Assembly (NCBI GenBank): GCA_030427585.1
Contig: JAUIBW010000014.1
Coordinates: forward strand, 62,001 to 126,000
DNA length: 64,000 bases
From: Bacteroidia bacterium
Lineage (GTDB): Bacteria; Bacteroidota; Bacteroidia; Flavobacteriales; Flavobacteriaceae
Direction: 5' to 3'
A program made the position numbers and the translations under genes. The notes beneath the pieces are model-generated. The model was given only the letters and a program-made list of their open reading frames with translations, was not told the DNA's origin and searched no databases. How positions within the stretch are numbered: position 1 is the first letter of the stretch; every line of letters begins with the position of its first letter. Below, one piece after another: positions 1-7,888 of the stretch.

Positions 1-132
1 TGTAATAATGATTGAGTTCTTTCATTTCCCCCAAGATGAAAGTTTTTATAAAAGTGAGTTTTAATTTTAGAGTAAGCCCCTAAATTAAGATGATTTGTGT
101 GAAGAGAAAGAGTGCGAAAGCACTCTTTTTTT
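1..132 (+). ncRNA. Putative small RNA, copy 1 of 3
   Basis: First of three near-identical RNA-like units; its promoter lies outside the window. Three hairpins are visible. Hairpin 1 is a perfect 7-bp stem (19-25 with 36-42) around the loop TTCCCCCAAG. Hairpin 2 pairs TTAATTTTAG (61-70) with CTAAATTAA (80-88) with one bulged T, around a loop containing AAGCCC. Hairpin 3 is a terminator at 110-132. No plausible ORF lies inside. It differs from copy 2 at only a couple of bases in about 130. The C-rich loops are reminiscent of trans-acting regulators that bind G-rich mRNA sites, but that role is inference and I do not recognise a named family. Confidence 0.75.
110..132 (+). terminator. Intrinsic terminator of RNA copy 1
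   Basis: GAGTGC (110-115), tetraloop GAAA, GCACTC (120-125), then seven T. GAAA is a GNRA-type stable loop. All three RNA copies end in the same way. Confidence 0.85.
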
Positions 133-162
133 CTATTTTCTATTTATGTTATAAAATTAAAA

Positions 163-182
163 TTGTAAGTTAAATACTACAA
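163..182. promoter_or_regulatory. Distal inverted repeat upstream of RNA copy 2
   Basis: TTGTA (163-167), ten bases, TACAA (178-182). The same arms with the same 10-base spacing recur at 474-493 before copy 3, each 65-67 bases ahead of the TTTG box. The flanks are also conserved (AAGTT...ATAC and an ATTAT block just after), while the rest of the spacers has diverged. This suggests an operator or activator site about 100 bases before the transcript start; the factor is unknown. Confidence 0.5.
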
Positions 183-247
183 ATATTATAGTTTAATTTG
201 AATTGTAATGTTAAAAAACATAATTATTGGATAAAATGCATTTTTTA

Positions 248-278
248 TTTGGTGGATTAAAAATAATTGCTATCTTTA
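248..278 (+). promoter_or_regulatory. Promoter of RNA copy 2
   Basis: TTTG at 248-251 and TATCTTTA at 271-278, separated by 19 bases, fit the Bacteroidota primary-sigma pattern (TTTG, about 19 bases, TAnnTTTG). The expected start near 283 coincides with the point where identity with copy 1 begins (282). Confidence 0.75.
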
Positions 279-281
279 CAG

Positions 282-412
282 TGTAATAATGATTGAGTTC
301 TTTCATTTCCCCCAAGATGAAAGTTTTTATAAAAGTGAGTTTTAATTTTAGAATAAGCCCCTAAATTAAGATGATTTGTGTGAAGAGAAAGAGTGCAAAA
401 GCACTCTTTTTT
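282..412 (+). ncRNA. Putative small RNA, copy 2 of 3
   Basis: Nearly identical to copy 1 over its full length; seen differences are one base in the loop of hairpin 2 (GAATAAG for GAGTAAG) and the terminator loop (AAAA for GAAA). The stem of hairpin 1 and its CCCCC loop are unchanged. The unit has its own promoter (248-278) and its own terminator (391-412), so it looks like an independent gene of about 130 bases rather than part of a leader. The next unit starts about 185 bases downstream. Confidence 0.8.
391..412 (+). terminator. Intrinsic terminator of RNA copy 2
   Basis: GAGTGC (391-396), AAAA loop, GCACTC (401-406), then six T. Only the loop differs from the other two copies. Confidence 0.85.
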
Positions 413-473
413 CTGTTTCATACCGTTGATAGCCTTTATTTGATGAAAATGTATTATTTATTTAATTAATATT

Positions 474-493
474 TTGTAAGTTTTATACTACAA
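474..493. promoter_or_regulatory. Distal inverted repeat upstream of RNA copy 3
   Basis: TTGTA (474-478), ten bases, TACAA (489-493), matching the element at 163-182 in arms, spacing and distance to the promoter. The region between is otherwise poorly conserved, so preservation of this block points to function. Confidence 0.5.
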
Positions 494-560
494 AAATTAT
501 TAATAATTTCTAGTTAACACTGATGAAAAGTGTTTTTTATAGATAAAATTCAACTTTTTA

Positions 561-592
561 TTTGTGTGTACCGGATTTTTGTAGTATATTTA
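561..592 (+). promoter_or_regulatory. Promoter of RNA copy 3
   Basis: TTTG at 561-564 and TATATTTA at 585-592 with 20 bases between them. Predicted start is about 597-600, equivalent to the start of copies 1 and 2. Confidence 0.75.
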
Positions 593-597
593 CACCA

Positions 598-729
598 TAA
601 TTAAAGAAAGTTAGTCTTTCTATCCCCCCAAGATGGAAGATATTAATAAGAGTGAGTTTTAATTTTAGAATAAGCCCCTAAATTAAGATGATTTGTGTGA
701 AGAAAAAGAGTGCGAAAGCACTCTTTTTT
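598..729 (+). ncRNA. Putative small RNA, copy 3 of 3 (diverged 5' part)
   Basis: The 3' two thirds (from about 650) match copies 1 and 2 almost exactly, including hairpin 2 and the terminator. The first 50 bases have diverged, yet they still fold into a hairpin: TCTT-CTAT (615-623, with T619 bulged) pairs with ATGGAAGA (633-640) around the retained loop CCCCCCAAG. Changes on both sides of the stem with a conserved C-rich loop support selection on RNA structure. The unit ends 32 bases from the 3' end of the convergent exporter gene, whose transcript could use the same hairpin in reverse. Confidence 0.78.
708..729 (+). terminator. Terminator of RNA copy 3, possibly bidirectional
   Basis: GAGTGC (708-713), GAAA, GCACTC (718-723), then six T. 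On the minus strand the hairpin is also followed by a T run, so it may serve the exporter gene that ends at 761. Confidence 0.8.
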
Positions 730-760
730 ATTTATATAGTTACTATTACCGAAGATTTGC

Positions 761-2590
761 CTATTCTAATGATTGCATATTAACCAACTTTTGATAGATA
801 CCATCTTTAAAAATAAGCTCGTCGTGTGTTCCTTGTTCAACAATTTTTCCTTTTTGCATTACAACGATTAAATCTGAATTTTGTATTGTAGATAGCCTAT
901 GAGCAATTACTATACTTGTTCTATTTTTCATCATGTTTTCTAATGCAGATTGTACCAATCGTTCACTTTCGGTATCTAAGGCAGAAGTGGCTTCATCCAG
1001 AATCATAATCGGAGGATTTTTTAATACTGCACGAGCTATAGATAATCGTTGTTTCTGTCCACCACTAATCTTATTACCGCTATCCCCTATATTAGTTTCA
1101 ATACCAGCCGGTAAATCTTTTACAAATTCCCAGGCATTGGCAATTTTTAAAGCTTTTATAATTTCTTCGTCCGATGCCGTAGGATCTCCAACCAGTAAAT
1201 TGTTTTTTATAGACTCATTAAACAAAATAGAGTCCTGGGTAACCAATCCCATTAAATCTCGTAGAGAATGTTTGGTGAGATCTTTGATATCTACGTCATC
1301 TATCTTTATGCTTCCTTTGTTTACATCATAAAAACGAGTAACCAGATTGGCGATAGTAGATTTGCCACTACCAGACTGACCAACCAGGGCAACAGAACTA
1401 CCTTTGGGTACTTTTAAAGAAAAATTATTTAGAACATACTCATCTTCATACTTAAAAGAGATATTTTCTATACTAATATCAGAAGTAAATTCTTTTTTCT
1501 CTTTTGCATCCGGATGATCCTGTAGAGGAGAGGTGGTATTTAATATTTCGAGTACACGCTCTGCAGCTGCATTACCTTTTTTAACTCCATAATTGGCTTT
1601 TGAAATCGCCTTAGCAGGAGTTAAAATGTTATATGCTAAACCGATATAGGCTAAAAACATTTCTGATTCTAAGGAACCATCTATAAAAACAAGTCTTCCA
1701 CCATACCATAATAATACAGAGATAACACAAATACCAAGGAATTCACTTGTTGGTGATGCTAGATTCTGCCTGTTTAATAAGGTGTTCGAATAACTGAAAA
1801 ACCTTTTAGTAGATTGCTTAAACTTTTTTCCAAAAATCCCTTCAGCATTAAACCCTTTAATTACTTTTAATCCGCCAAGAGTTTCTTCAACAATAGATAG
1901 AAAAAAACCTTGTTCTTGTTGAACTTTGTCAGAATGCTTTTTCAGTGTTTTACCAATTAATGAAATTAAAAACCCTGAGATCGGGATAAAAATAAATACA
2001 AATAAGGTGAGTTTTGTACTCAGGTAAAACATAAATATTAAGGTGAAAATAATTGTTAAAGGTTCTCTTACAATAAGTTCTAATATAGATAAAAAAGAAT
2101 GTTGTATTTCTAAGACATCGGTAGATATTCTAGCCATAGTATCCCCTTTTCTTTTTTCAGAGAAGAAGGACAGAGGTAAACTAATAGTTTTCTCATAAAG
2201 CTCATCTCTTATATCTCTTAGTACACCATTTCTTAAAAAAGTAATGAAATACATTGCCAGGTAATTAAAAAGGTTCTTTAGCATAAATATAGATATGATT
2301 ACAATAATCATATAGGTAAGAACCTGTAATTTTCCTTCAGACGCAATGGTATCCGAAATATATAAATTCAAGCTATCTGTTAGATATTCCTTAGAACTTA
2401 CAATGCCTTTCCATTCTGGTTTTGGATACACAATACCTTCATCTTTATTAAACAACACTTTTAACATTGGTATTAGTGCTATAAATGATAATGCGCTGAA
2501 AAGTGCATAAAAAATATTACAGATTATATTTAAAATTCCGTAAGATTTATAGGGTTTCGCAAAGCGAAGAATTTGTTTAAAATAGTTCAT
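761..2590 (-). CDS. MsbA-like ABC exporter (lipid/multidrug type)
   Basis: A 609-residue half-transporter with the transmembrane domain first (about 1-340, roughly six helices) and the ATPase domain second. Walker A GQSGSGKST is at 404-412, the signature ISGGQKQ at 508-514, Walker B with catalytic E533 in ILDEATSALD, and the switch His at 564 in IAHRLST. All catalytic residues are present, so it should be active as a homodimer in the inner membrane. Family members move lipid A precursors, lipids or drugs; the substrate cannot be told here. It follows the phosphohexomutase gene by 31 bases and is probably co-transcribed. Confidence 0.9.
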   Translation of the reverse strand: MNYFKQILRFAKPYKSYGILNIICNIFYALFSALSFIALIPMLKVLFNKDEGIVYPKPEWKGIVSSKEYLTDSLNLYISDTIASEGKLQVLTYMIIVIISIFMLKNLFNYLAMYFITFLRNGVLRDIRDELYEKTISLPLSFFSEKRKGDTMARISTDVLEIQHSFLSILELIVREPLTIIFTLIFMFYLSTKLTLFVFIFIPISGFLISLIGKTLKKHSDKVQQEQGFFLSIVEETLGGLKVIKGFNAEGIFGKKFKQSTKRFFSYSNTLLNRQNLASPTSEFLGICVISVLLWYGGRLVFIDGSLESEMFLAYIGLAYNILTPAKAISKANYGVKKGNAAAERVLEILNTTSPLQDHPDAKEKKEFTSDISIENISFKYEDEYVLNNFSLKVPKGSSVALVGQSGSGKSTIANLVTRFYDVNKGSIKIDDVDIKDLTKHSLRDLMGLVTQDSILFNESIKNNLLVGDPTASDEEIIKALKIANAWEFVKDLPAGIETNIGDSGNKISGGQKQRLSIARAVLKNPPIMILDEATSALDTESERLVQSALENMMKNRTSIVIAHRLSTIQNSDLIVVMQKGKIVEQGTHDELIFKDGIYQKLVNMQSLE

Positions 2591-2621
2591 TAAAAATATA
2601 CTGAACAGCTATCACTGTTGT

Positions 2622-4349
2622 TTAAGTTAATTGTAAGTCTTTTTTGATGGCTTCAATTTTACCATCTAATTGTTGTTGTACAGTAGTAAAGTCGGCACTT
2701 GTCTGAAGTGATTCCTGTACACTGATATAAAATTTGATCTTCGGTTCTGTACCGCTGGGCCTGGCCGCTATTTTGCTTCCTGCTTCGGTATAGAATATCA
2801 AAACATTTGATTTTGGAATATCGATACTATGTTCTGTATGATCCTGAATGTTTTTGGTAATACCGGTTTGATAATCCTCGATCAGGACTATTTTTTCTTC
2901 ATTAAGAGATTCTGGAGGATTATTTCTTAAATCTACCATAGTTTGCTTAATCTCTGCTGCACCATCGATTCCTTTTTTTACCAACGAAACCAAATGCTCC
3001 TTATAAAAACCATGTTTTGTATATAAATCTAATAAAGTACTATAAAAAGAACTACCATTAGCTTTCGCAAAAGCAACAATCTCACAAGCGAGCAGGGTAG
3101 ATGTTACTGCATCTTTATCTCTAACAAAATCACCTACCATAAATCCAAAACTTTCTTCGCCACCACCAATAAAGTGTTGTTCGGGGAAATCTTTGATTAA
3201 TTTGGCTATCCATTTAAAACCAGTAAGTACTTCTTTATATTCTACACCATAAGCCTGGGCCAGACTTTGCATCATAGGAGTAGATACAATGGTAGAGGCA
3301 ATAAATTCATTACCTGTAAACCCTTGTTTTTTATAATTTTCTAACAAAAACCAGGTCATTACAATCATAGTTTGGTTTCCGTTAAGTAACTGTAACTCCC
3401 CCAGGTCATTACGCAAAGCTATTCCTAATCGATCACAATCGGGATCAGTACCGATTACAATATCTGCATCAACTTTGGCAGCAAGTTGCATTGCCATAGT
3501 TAAGGCTTCTGGTTCTTCTGGATTAGGAGATTTTACAGTAGGAAAACTACCATCGGGTTCTGATTGTTCCTGTACAATATGTACATTTTTGTATCCTGCT
3601 TTTTCAAGAGTTTTGGGCACAGCAGTGATAGAAGTACCATGTAAAGAAGTAAAAACAATTGTTGTATTGTCTTTTGCTTCCTGGGTAGCTACAAAACTTC
3701 CGTTTTTTACACTTTGTTCGATAAAAACCGTATCAATCTCCTGATCTATTTTTTGAATCAGATCGGGATTGGTATCAAATTGAATATCTGAATATTTTAA
3801 TGCGTTTATTTCTGAAATAATCTCACCATCCTGCGGAGGAACTAATTGTCCGCCATCCTGCCAGTATACTTTATATCCATTATATTCTGGCGGATTATGA
3901 CTTGCAGTAAGTACAATACCACAATGACATCCTAATTCTCGTACAGCAAAAGATAATTCTGGAGTAGGACGAAGGCTAGAGAATAAATAAACTTTAATCC
4001 CATTGGCAGAAAACACATCGGCAACTACTTGCGCAAGTGTATCACTATTATGTCTACAATCATAAGCGATTACTGCTTTGGGTTGTTCTCCCAGAAATTG
4101 CTTAATTAAATAATTACTTAATCCTTGTGTACTTTTTCCTAGGGTGTATTTATTGATTCGATTGGTACCTACGCCCATGATACCACGCATACCTCCGGTA
4201 CCGAATTCGAGATCTTTATAAAAGCTCTCTTTTAATTCTTCCGAATTAGTATCCTGTAAATTTTTAATTTCTTTTTGAGTAGCGGTATCGAAAACCGGAG
4301 TTAACCATTCGTCAACTCTTAGATTTATAACAGAATCTGTGATTTGCAT
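2622..4349 (-). CDS. Phosphoglucomutase/phosphomannomutase family enzyme
   Basis: A 575-residue alpha-D-phosphohexomutase, cytoplasmic, interconverting hexose 1- and 6-phosphates. The four active-site loops are visible: phosphoserine loop TASHNP (148-153, S150), metal loop DPDCDR (302-307), sugar-binding loop GGGEES (395-400) and phosphate-binding loop RPSGTEP (530-536). The early GTGGMRG motif (50-56) is typical of the long PGM2-like subfamily. The sugar cannot be assigned from sequence; glucose is most likely. The gene sits between a glycosyltransferase and an exporter, consistent with supply of sugar phosphates for cell-envelope glycans. Confidence 0.92.
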   Translation of the reverse strand: MQITDSVINLRVDEWLTPVFDTATQKEIKNLQDTNSEELKESFYKDLEFGTGGMRGIMGVGTNRINKYTLGKSTQGLSNYLIKQFLGEQPKAVIAYDCRHNSDTLAQVVADVFSANGIKVYLFSSLRPTPELSFAVRELGCHCGIVLTASHNPPEYNGYKVYWQDGGQLVPPQDGEIISEINALKYSDIQFDTNPDLIQKIDQEIDTVFIEQSVKNGSFVATQEAKDNTTIVFTSLHGTSITAVPKTLEKAGYKNVHIVQEQSEPDGSFPTVKSPNPEEPEALTMAMQLAAKVDADIVIGTDPDCDRLGIALRNDLGELQLLNGNQTMIVMTWFLLENYKKQGFTGNEFIASTIVSTPMMQSLAQAYGVEYKEVLTGFKWIAKLIKDFPEQHFIGGGEESFGFMVGDFVRDKDAVTSTLLACEIVAFAKANGSSFYSTLLDLYTKHGFYKEHLVSLVKKGIDGAAEIKQTMVDLRNNPPESLNEEKIVLIEDYQTGITKNIQDHTEHSIDIPKSNVLIFYTEAGSKIAARPSGTEPKIKFYISVQESLQTSADFTTVQQQLDGKIEAIKKDLQLT

Positions 4350-4470
4350 GCTTGTAATTTTAGTGCAAAAATACTATTTAATTTTGGTAAAAAAGTTTCG
4401 AAATGTGCATAAACTGCTTCGATACTTAATTCATCTTAATTTTTTATATCTGCAAGGTGAATTAGAGACA

Positions 4471-5418
4471 TTAGAGGTGTATCTTTTCTGCAATGCTATA
4501 TCGCTCCTTACTTCGTTTGCTAGTTAGGATAATTTCACCTAAGAATCCTGCTAGAAAGAACTGGGTTCCCAGGATCATAGCGGTTAATGCTACATAAAAC
4601 TCGGGGCGTTGTGCAATAAGCCGACCTTCGGTTTCTATAAAAAGTTTATCGATCCCAAGATATAATGAAAAACAGAACCCTATGATAAAAAGCAAGGTAC
4701 CGATAAGACCAAAAAAGTGCATAGGTCTTTTGCCAAATCGTGACATAAACCAAATGGTTACCAGATCCAGAAAACCGTTTATAAAACGACTCATCCCGAA
4801 TTTGGTTTTACCATATTTTCGGGCTTGATGTAGTACCACTTTCTCACCGATTTTTGCAAAACCAGCATTTTTGGCAAGCACTGGGATATATCTGTGCATC
4901 TCGCCATTTACATCTATATTTTTTACTACTATATTTTTATAGGCCTTTAGCCCACAATTAAAATCGTGTAATTTGACACCAGATGTTTTTCTGGCCGCTG
5001 CATTAAATAATTTTGAGGGTAGATTTTTGGCAATAACAGAATCATATCGTTTCTTTTTCCATCCCGAAATAAGATCATACCCTTCTTTAGAGATCATAGC
5101 ATACAATTCTGGGATTTCTTCTGGATTGTCCTGTAAATCAGCATCCATAGTGATCACGACATCACCTTGTGCTTCTTTGAATCCCGAGTGTAATGCCTGG
5201 GACTTGCCAAAGTTTTTTAAAAAACGAATTCCTTTTACATTCGGATCTTTTGTGGATAGTGTAGAGATCGTTTCCCACGATCCATCGGTACTACCATCAT
5301 CGATAAAGATAATTTCATAAGAAAAAGAATTGGATTGCATAACTTTTGCAATCCAATTGTATAATTCGTTAAGTGATTCCTGCTCATTAAGCAGTGGTAT
5401 GACCACAGATATATTCAT
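4471..5418 (-). CDS. Family 2 glycosyltransferase, polyprenol-phosphate sugar synthase type
   Basis: A 315-residue GT2 enzyme of the DPM1/GtrB/ArnC type. The N-terminal GT-A domain (about 1-225) carries DDGSTD (40-45) and the metal-binding DADLQD (92-97). Two hydrophobic segments (about 235-260 and 275-300) anchor it in the membrane. Relatives transfer a sugar from a nucleotide donor to undecaprenyl phosphate for later use outside the membrane. The gene lies three bases from the upstream DUF4199 gene and 121 bases before the phosphohexomutase gene on the same strand. Donor sugar unknown. Confidence 0.88.
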   Translation of the reverse strand: MNISVVIPLLNEQESLNELYNWIAKVMQSNSFSYEIIFIDDGSTDGSWETISTLSTKDPNVKGIRFLKNFGKSQALHSGFKEAQGDVVITMDADLQDNPEEIPELYAMISKEGYDLISGWKKKRYDSVIAKNLPSKLFNAAARKTSGVKLHDFNCGLKAYKNIVVKNIDVNGEMHRYIPVLAKNAGFAKIGEKVVLHQARKYGKTKFGMSRFINGFLDLVTIWFMSRFGKRPMHFFGLIGTLLFIIGFCFSLYLGIDKLFIETEGRLIAQRPEFYVALTAMILGTQFFLAGFLGEIILTSKRSKERYSIAEKIHL

Positions 5419-5421
5419 ATA

Positions 5422-5949
5422 TTAATATAAGTCTTGTTTCTTTTGCATGACTAATCCTGCAAATAAGGAAATAATAAATCCTATAAATAAACTCCAGATT
5501 AACGCAAATGCCGAAATCATATATGGAGTGGTAAATTTCTTAGTCATCTCCAGGCTTTGATTTAGCTGTTCTTCTGGCATATCAGGAAAACGCTCGATCA
5601 TTTGTTCACGCTGTACTTCATTCATTTGGTTTACAATATCCGGTTCAATAACACTCATTAATAGAATCGTCCAGATAACGCTTATGATACCACCAATAAG
5701 AGCGATACCCAGCCCTATTTTTATGGCTTCACCAAGTTTAAGAAACCCACCGTTAGCAGCTTTATACGCTTTTATCCCGTATACAGTAACACCGACCATA
5801 ATCGCTAAACCGATAACAGAATGTACCCAGTTTTGCTTAGCATATCCATCCATTACATAGATTACTACTCCCATCAAAACAGAGAGAATCCCCAGGATTA
5901 CCCCGTAGTTGATTATAATTTTCTTGGCAGATGCTTTATCATTTTCCAT
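5422..5949 (-). CDS. DUF4199 family membrane protein, paralogue A
   Basis: A 175-residue membrane protein with about four helices and the DUF4199 layout: conserved start KxxINYGxxLG, central YKAANGGFLKLGEAIKIGLG, and a basic, Gln-containing tail (MQKKQD). I prefer the ATG at 5949 (MENDKAS) over an upstream one at 5988, because the longer form adds a hydrophobic stretch missing from family members and would start inside the -10-like box TATATTTG (5995-5988 on the minus strand). Function of the family is unknown. A second copy of equal length lies just upstream. Confidence 0.85.
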   Translation of the reverse strand: MENDKASAKKIIINYGVILGILSVLMGVVIYVMDGYAKQNWVHSVIGLAIMVGVTVYGIKAYKAANGGFLKLGEAIKIGLGIALIGGIISVIWTILLMSVIEPDIVNQMNEVQREQMIERFPDMPEEQLNQSLEMTKKFTTPYMISAFALIWSLFIGFIISLFAGLVMQKKQDLY

Positions 5950-6116
5950 ATATAGTATAGTTTTGGTTATTATAAAACATAAGTACACAAATATAGTAAA
6001 TTGTTACAGGTATGAGTAATAAATTTATGGTATTGGTCACTAATGTCTACTGGTGTTTTTAGATATAATAATGGTAAGTTTTAAAGTAGTAAATAGATAA
6101 ATATATGAGGTATACC

Positions 6117-6644
6117 TTAAAAAGCATCTCTGTTTTTTTGCATAATGGCCCCTCCTATTAAAGAAATCATAAAGCCTAAAAATGTATTTGTTGCAAATAT
6201 TATTATAGACATTGGATATGGTGCATTTAATTTTTTTACAACAGCAATATTTTCATTAACTTGTTCTTCAGTCATTTCAGGGTTTTGTTCAATAATATTA
6301 TTTCTACTTTTCTCAAGAATTTGTTCAAGCATATTTGGTTCTATTATTTCCATTACTATAATATTCCAAACCATAGCCGAAATTCCACCTATTATAGCGA
6401 TTCCAACCCCTATTTTTAAAGCTTCAGATAATTTTAAAAATCCTCCATTAGCAGATTTATAAGTATAAAATGCAGATACTATAACACTTATATGCATTAA
6501 TATCTCAATTAAAGGAAAAATTAAGGTTTTGTCATTGTTATTATCTGCGAGATATAATATGAAGCTATATACTATCCAAATTAATGCTAGAGATAATCCG
6601 TATTTTATGATGTGTTTTTTTATAGAAATAGTAGTTTCAGTCAT
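6117..6644 (-). CDS. DUF4199 family membrane protein, paralogue B
   Basis: Also 175 residues when started at 6644 (MTETTIS), with the same four-helix plan and YKSANGGFLKLSEALKIGVG block as paralogue A. A TATATTTG box lies at 6694-6687 on the minus strand, in the same place as the one before paralogue A. The upstream sequences are also similar (CATAAGTAnACAAATATAnTAAA at 5979-6001 and 6678-6700), so the duplication took the promoter with it. Role unknown; many Flavobacteriia carry two such genes near a glycosyltransferase. Confidence 0.82.
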   Translation of the reverse strand: MTETTISIKKHIIKYGLSLALIWIVYSFILYLADNNNDKTLIFPLIEILMHISVIVSAFYTYKSANGGFLKLSEALKIGVGIAIIGGISAMVWNIIVMEIIEPNMLEQILEKSRNNIIEQNPEMTEEQVNENIAVVKKLNAPYPMSIIIFATNTFLGFMISLIGGAIMQKNRDAF

Positions 6645-6985
6645 ATAGTAAAAATATTTTATAGTAATACAATATCCATAAGTAGACAAATATACTAAAA
6701 TGTTAAAATGTTATAATATGAATAAAAGTAGTATTTTGTCGGTGTTATTTGTGTTTTTGTCGTATATTTATCAAATTATTACGGTTTTTGCGTAACTGAA
6801 ATACGGTCGGAATAGGCGTAAAATAAAGGGATTCGCTTAAAATAATGTTTTTTTAATTAAATGCTTGATACGAAGTATTTTATAAGTATTTTGTTGTAAA
6901 AAAAATGTGAAATTTAAAATTTAGACTGTAATTTAAGTACTCCAATTTAAAATTGCATAAAATTGATTAACTAAAAAAATCACTT
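6645..6985. other. Intergenic region with no gene found
   Basis: A 341-base AT-rich gap between divergent genes. It holds the minus-strand promoter-like box at 6694-6687; on the plus strand a TATATTTA at 6763-6770 could belong to the lipoprotein gene at 6986, but no TTTG box stands at the proper distance. No RNA-like hairpin or short ORF convinced me. Confidence 0.4.
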
Positions 6986-7450
6986 ATGAGAAGACTATTA
7001 CTTTTTACATTTATTTTTTCTTTTATTGCTATTGCATCTTGTACAAGAGACCAAGAGAGTACAAAAGTTTCTCAGGAAGAAAAAGAATATTTGGTAAAAC
7101 AAACTATTATTGAGTTTAATAACAGTGCTATTAAAACTGGAAAATATAAAGAGTTTATAGGGTCAATTAGTCAAAAATCTGCAAAAGAACCATTGAATTC
7201 GGCAGAATTAGAAACTATGATTCAGGAATTTCTTGGTGATCAAACTCAAGCATTTTTAGACGTGTATTATCAGCTTGTAGCATTAAATATGACTGCTGAA
7301 GAATTAGAAAATATAGCGTATACACTCGAGTATCTGATAGTTATTACAAATGATTCTGATAAAGACGTAGGGTGTTGTGAAGCCAGTAGTAATATAAAAA
7401 ATGAGGTAGCTTCTATGCTTTTTAGATTGGTGTGCTGTAAAGCAGCTTAA
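6986..7450 (+). CDS. Small lipoprotein with Cys-rich tail, unknown function
   Basis: A 154-residue protein I do not recognise. It has a lipoprotein signal (MRRLLLF start, lipobox AIASC at about 15-19). The middle is acidic and predicted helical. The last 30 residues contain two Cys pairs (VGCCEAS and LVCCKAA), with the second four residues from the end. Paired cysteines at the tail suggest disulfides or metal binding in the periplasm, or a processed C-terminal peptide; none of this is shown. It stands alone, 135 bases ahead of the L31 gene. Confidence 0.7.
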   Translation: MRRLLLFTFIFSFIAIASCTRDQESTKVSQEEKEYLVKQTIIEFNNSAIKTGKYKEFIGSISQKSAKEPLNSAELETMIQEFLGDQTQAFLDVYYQLVALNMTAEELENIAYTLEYLIVITNDSDKDVGCCEASSNIKNEVASMLFRLVCCKAA

Positions 7451-7527
7451 TGTTTTAAAGAAATTCTAAATACTTGAATCGTATTTACCACACCAATTAA
7501 TTTACATTTCTTTATTTGTGAAATAAT

Positions 7528-7557
7528 TTTGCGTTTAAAAAAATAGTTGTAAATTTG
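7528..7557 (+). promoter_or_regulatory. Promoter of the L31 gene
   Basis: TTTG at 7528-7531 and TAAATTTG at 7550-7557, 18 bases apart, match the Bacteroidota consensus. The predicted start near 7562 leaves a leader of about 24 bases. Confidence 0.7.
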
Positions 7558-7585
7558 CACCTCGAAAATAGAAAAGAATAATACA

Positions 7586-7837
7586 ATGAGAAAAGATATT
7601 CACCCAGAAAATTATAGATTAGTTGCTTTTAAAGATATGTCTAACGATGAAGTTTTTTTAACTAAATCTACAGCCAATACTAAAGAAACTTTAGAAGTAG
7701 ATGGTGTAGAGTATCCGTTAGTAAAATTAGAAATTTCAAGAACATCTCATCCTTTCTATACTGGTAAGTCAAAACTTATCGATACTGCAGGACGTATTGA
7801 TAAATTCAAAAACAAATATGCTAAGTTCAAAAAGTAA
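7586..7837 (+). CDS. rpmE2: Ribosomal protein L31, type B
   Basis: An 83-residue ribosomal protein with the L31 hallmarks: MRKDIHPE start, [10 protein letters not shown], and the SHPFYTGK block near residue 53, followed by a basic tail. The CxxC zinc site of type A L31 is absent, so this is the zinc-independent type B form that binds the 50S central protuberance. In many bacteria the type B form is favoured when zinc is scarce; in Flavobacteriia it is often the only form, so zinc control should not be assumed. A strong promoter precedes it and a terminator follows. Confidence 0.95.
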   Translation: MRKDIHPENYRLVAFKDMSNDEVFLTKSTANTKETLEVDGVEYPLVKLEISRTSHPFYTGKSKLIDTAGRIDKFKNKYAKFKK

Positions 7838-7863
7838 TTTAGTAGTATTCCAATAATATAAAG

Positions 7864-7888
7864 CCTTTCCGATAGGAAAGGTTTTTTT
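7864..7888 (+). terminator. Intrinsic terminator after rpmE2
   Basis: CCTTTCC (7864-7870), GATA loop, GGAAAGG (7875-7881), seven T. It lies 27 bases after the stop codon. Confidence 0.9.

Noticed and set aside
1..729. CRISPR array, 6S RNA or tandem leader
   Set aside because: The units are far too long and widely spaced for CRISPR, have three short hairpins rather than one long 6S-like stem, and each has its own terminator and promoter, so they are not leaders of a gene.
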